Shown piece after piece: positions 5,843 through 6,669 of a stretch of DNA of 6,669 bases. The stretch comes from Caldifarciminota bacterium. GTDB lineage: Bacteria; Hydrothermota; Hydrothermia; B15-G9; WFZT01. Both the position numbers and the translations under genes were made by a program. Location of the stretch: the NCBI GenBank assembly GCA_026986655.1, contig JALSOD010000298.1, positions 1 through 6,669 on the forward strand. The letters run 5' to 3'. The notes beneath the pieces are model-generated. The model did not search any database. It was given only the letters and a program-made list of their open reading frames with translations, and was not told where the DNA came from. The number at the start of each line of letters is the position of its first letter. Position 1 is the first letter of the stretch.

Positions 5843-6669
5843 TCACTTTGGTGTGATGGCAATGAATCTCGGAATACCCCTTCTTGACAGCTTCATGATA
5901 ATTGGCTTTTCCGAATCTTTGTAAATCTTTTTCGCCTTGACAAAGTCATCAAGGGTTTTTATCTCGACTTTTCCTATTTTCAGTATGATGTCTCCCACCT
6001 GTACTCCGGCATCAGAGGCTTTCCCCTCTGGATCAACTTTGATTACCACGACACCTTTATCGGCCTTAATTCCAAGCTTCTGGGCGTCATCAGATTTTAC
6101 ATCAACGACTGTCATTCCGAGCCACGAAGCCTTGCCCTGTGCCACCTCGCTTTCCTGTTCACCACCCATCTGCGCGAGCATCTCCTGTGGGTATTTTGTG
6201 AGTTTTGCATGTAATGTACGCTCTTTCCCGTCTTCTCCGATAACCTTAATTTCGACTTTCGTGCCAGGGGGAGTTTCAGCTACCATTAGCCTGAAGCTCT
6301 CAACATCAGTAACTTTTTTACCGTTGAACTCAACGATCACGTCTCCTTCTTTGAGACCAGCTTTTTCTGCTGGAGTGTCCTTTTCAACCTTGGCGACCAA
6401 CACGCCTTCAGGTTTCTTTAATCCATAAGCCTTTGCAAGTTCAGGTGTTAGAGGCTGAGGAAGTATACCAAGATAGCCCCTTTCTATTTTTCCATTCTCG
6501 ATCAACTGTTCGGCAATATGTTTGGCAAGGTTGATCGGTATGGCAAAACCGATGCCAACGAAACCACCAGAGGGAGAGGTGATTGCTGAATTGACTCCTA
6601 TGACTTCCCCCTTGATGTTAACAAGAGGACCACCTGAATTTCCGGGATTGATAGCAGCATCTGTCTGAA
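5843..6669 (-). CDS. HtrA/Deg-family serine protease with two PDZ domains (5' end outside window)
   Basis: The visible 274 residues are the C-terminal part of a trypsin-like envelope protease that degrades or refolds damaged exported proteins. The reading frame is open to the right edge, so a TTG at 6505 is only an internal Leu codon, not the start. The first visible residues, QTDAAINPGNSGGPL, are the family signature around the catalytic Ser (visible residue 11); the His and Asp of the triad and any signal peptide lie beyond the window. The protease core ends near FVGIGFAIPI. PDZ1 spans about residues 65-155 (YLGI loop, AGLKEGDVIVEFNGK) and PDZ2 about 180-272 (WLGM, ASDAGVQVGDIILKIGK), joined by a Gln/Glu-rich linker. 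Two PDZ domains match the DegP/DegQ layout, but DegP, DegQ and other Deg paralogues cannot be told apart here. The stop TGA is followed after 1 nt by the ATG of the DUF432-like gene, so the two are probably co-translated. The family call is very secure. Confidence 0.95.
   Translation of the reverse strand, partial: QTDAAINPGNSGGPLVNIKGEVIGVNSAITSPSGGFVGIGFAIPINLAKHIAEQLIENGKIERGYLGILPQPLTPELAKAYGLKKPEGVLVAKVEKDTPAEKAGLKEGDVIVEFNGKKVTDVESFRLMVAETPPGTKVEIKVIGEDGKERTLHAKLTKYPQEMLAQMGGEQESEVAQGKASWLGMTVVDVKSDDAQKLGIKADKGVVVIKVDPEGKASDAGVQVGDIILKIGKVEIKTLDDFVKAKKIYKDSEKPIIMKLSRRGIPRFIAITPK

Noticed and set aside
5937..6428. 163-codon plus-strand frame antisense to htrA
   Set aside because: Shadow of the protease PDZ region in the opposite strand; S/T/P-rich composition, no initiation signal.
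6503..6505. TTG at 6505 as the start of the PDZ protein
   Set aside because: The same frame continues upstream to the window edge and encodes the GNSGGPL catalytic block, so this is an internal Leu codon of a full HtrA protease.

Overview
This is a bacterial window in which every gene that can be supported lies on the minus strand and is packed head to tail. Read in the direction of transcription, right to left, the order is: HtrA/Deg-family serine protease (5' end beyond the window), a DUF432-like protein, an MscS-type mechanosensitive channel, rsmD, coaD, an orphan periplasmic-binding-protein-fold (LpoA/LivJ-like) protein, an 82-residue two-helix membrane protein, a nuoF-type NADH-binding subunit, and folK. 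Neighbours are either overlapping (8, 4, 41, 35 and 8 nt) or separated by 1, 2 or 10 nt. There is no internal space for a terminator or an ordinary promoter between 6669 and 235, so this looks like one polycistronic unit.

Organism: HtrA with two PDZ domains, RsmD, CoaD and FolK point to a bacterium. The HtrA protease and the LpoA-like periplasmic fold suggest a cell with an envelope compartment. Moderate-to-low GC, K/E-rich proteins, extreme gene packing, frequent GTG starts and a DUF432-like gene (a family I associate mainly with archaea and thermophiles) suggest an uncultivated, possibly thermophilic lineage such as a WOR-3-like candidate phylum. This placement is inference; no rRNA or other taxonomic marker is present.

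Right part (4338-6669): envelope quality control and osmotic protection, with HtrA, the DUF432-like protein and MscS. The DUF432-like gene overlaps mscS by 8 nt and is the best candidate here for an undescribed partner of a channel. Middle (3294-4341): the widespread rsmD-coaD pair, with a 41-nt overlap and a near-perfect Shine-Dalgarno inside rsmD that sets a GTG start for coaD. Left-middle (734-3291): the solute-binding-fold protein with no transporter genes, a small membrane protein, and nuoF without nuoE or nuoG. Positions 235-723: folK. Positions 1-234: AT-rich sequence with no convincing gene, probably the 3' end of the operon.

No CRISPR array, mobile element, RNA gene or defence system is visible. 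The most interesting points are the DUF432-MscS pair, the orphan nuoF linked to a small membrane protein, the transporter-less binding protein, and the two contrasting modes of translation initiation along the operon.
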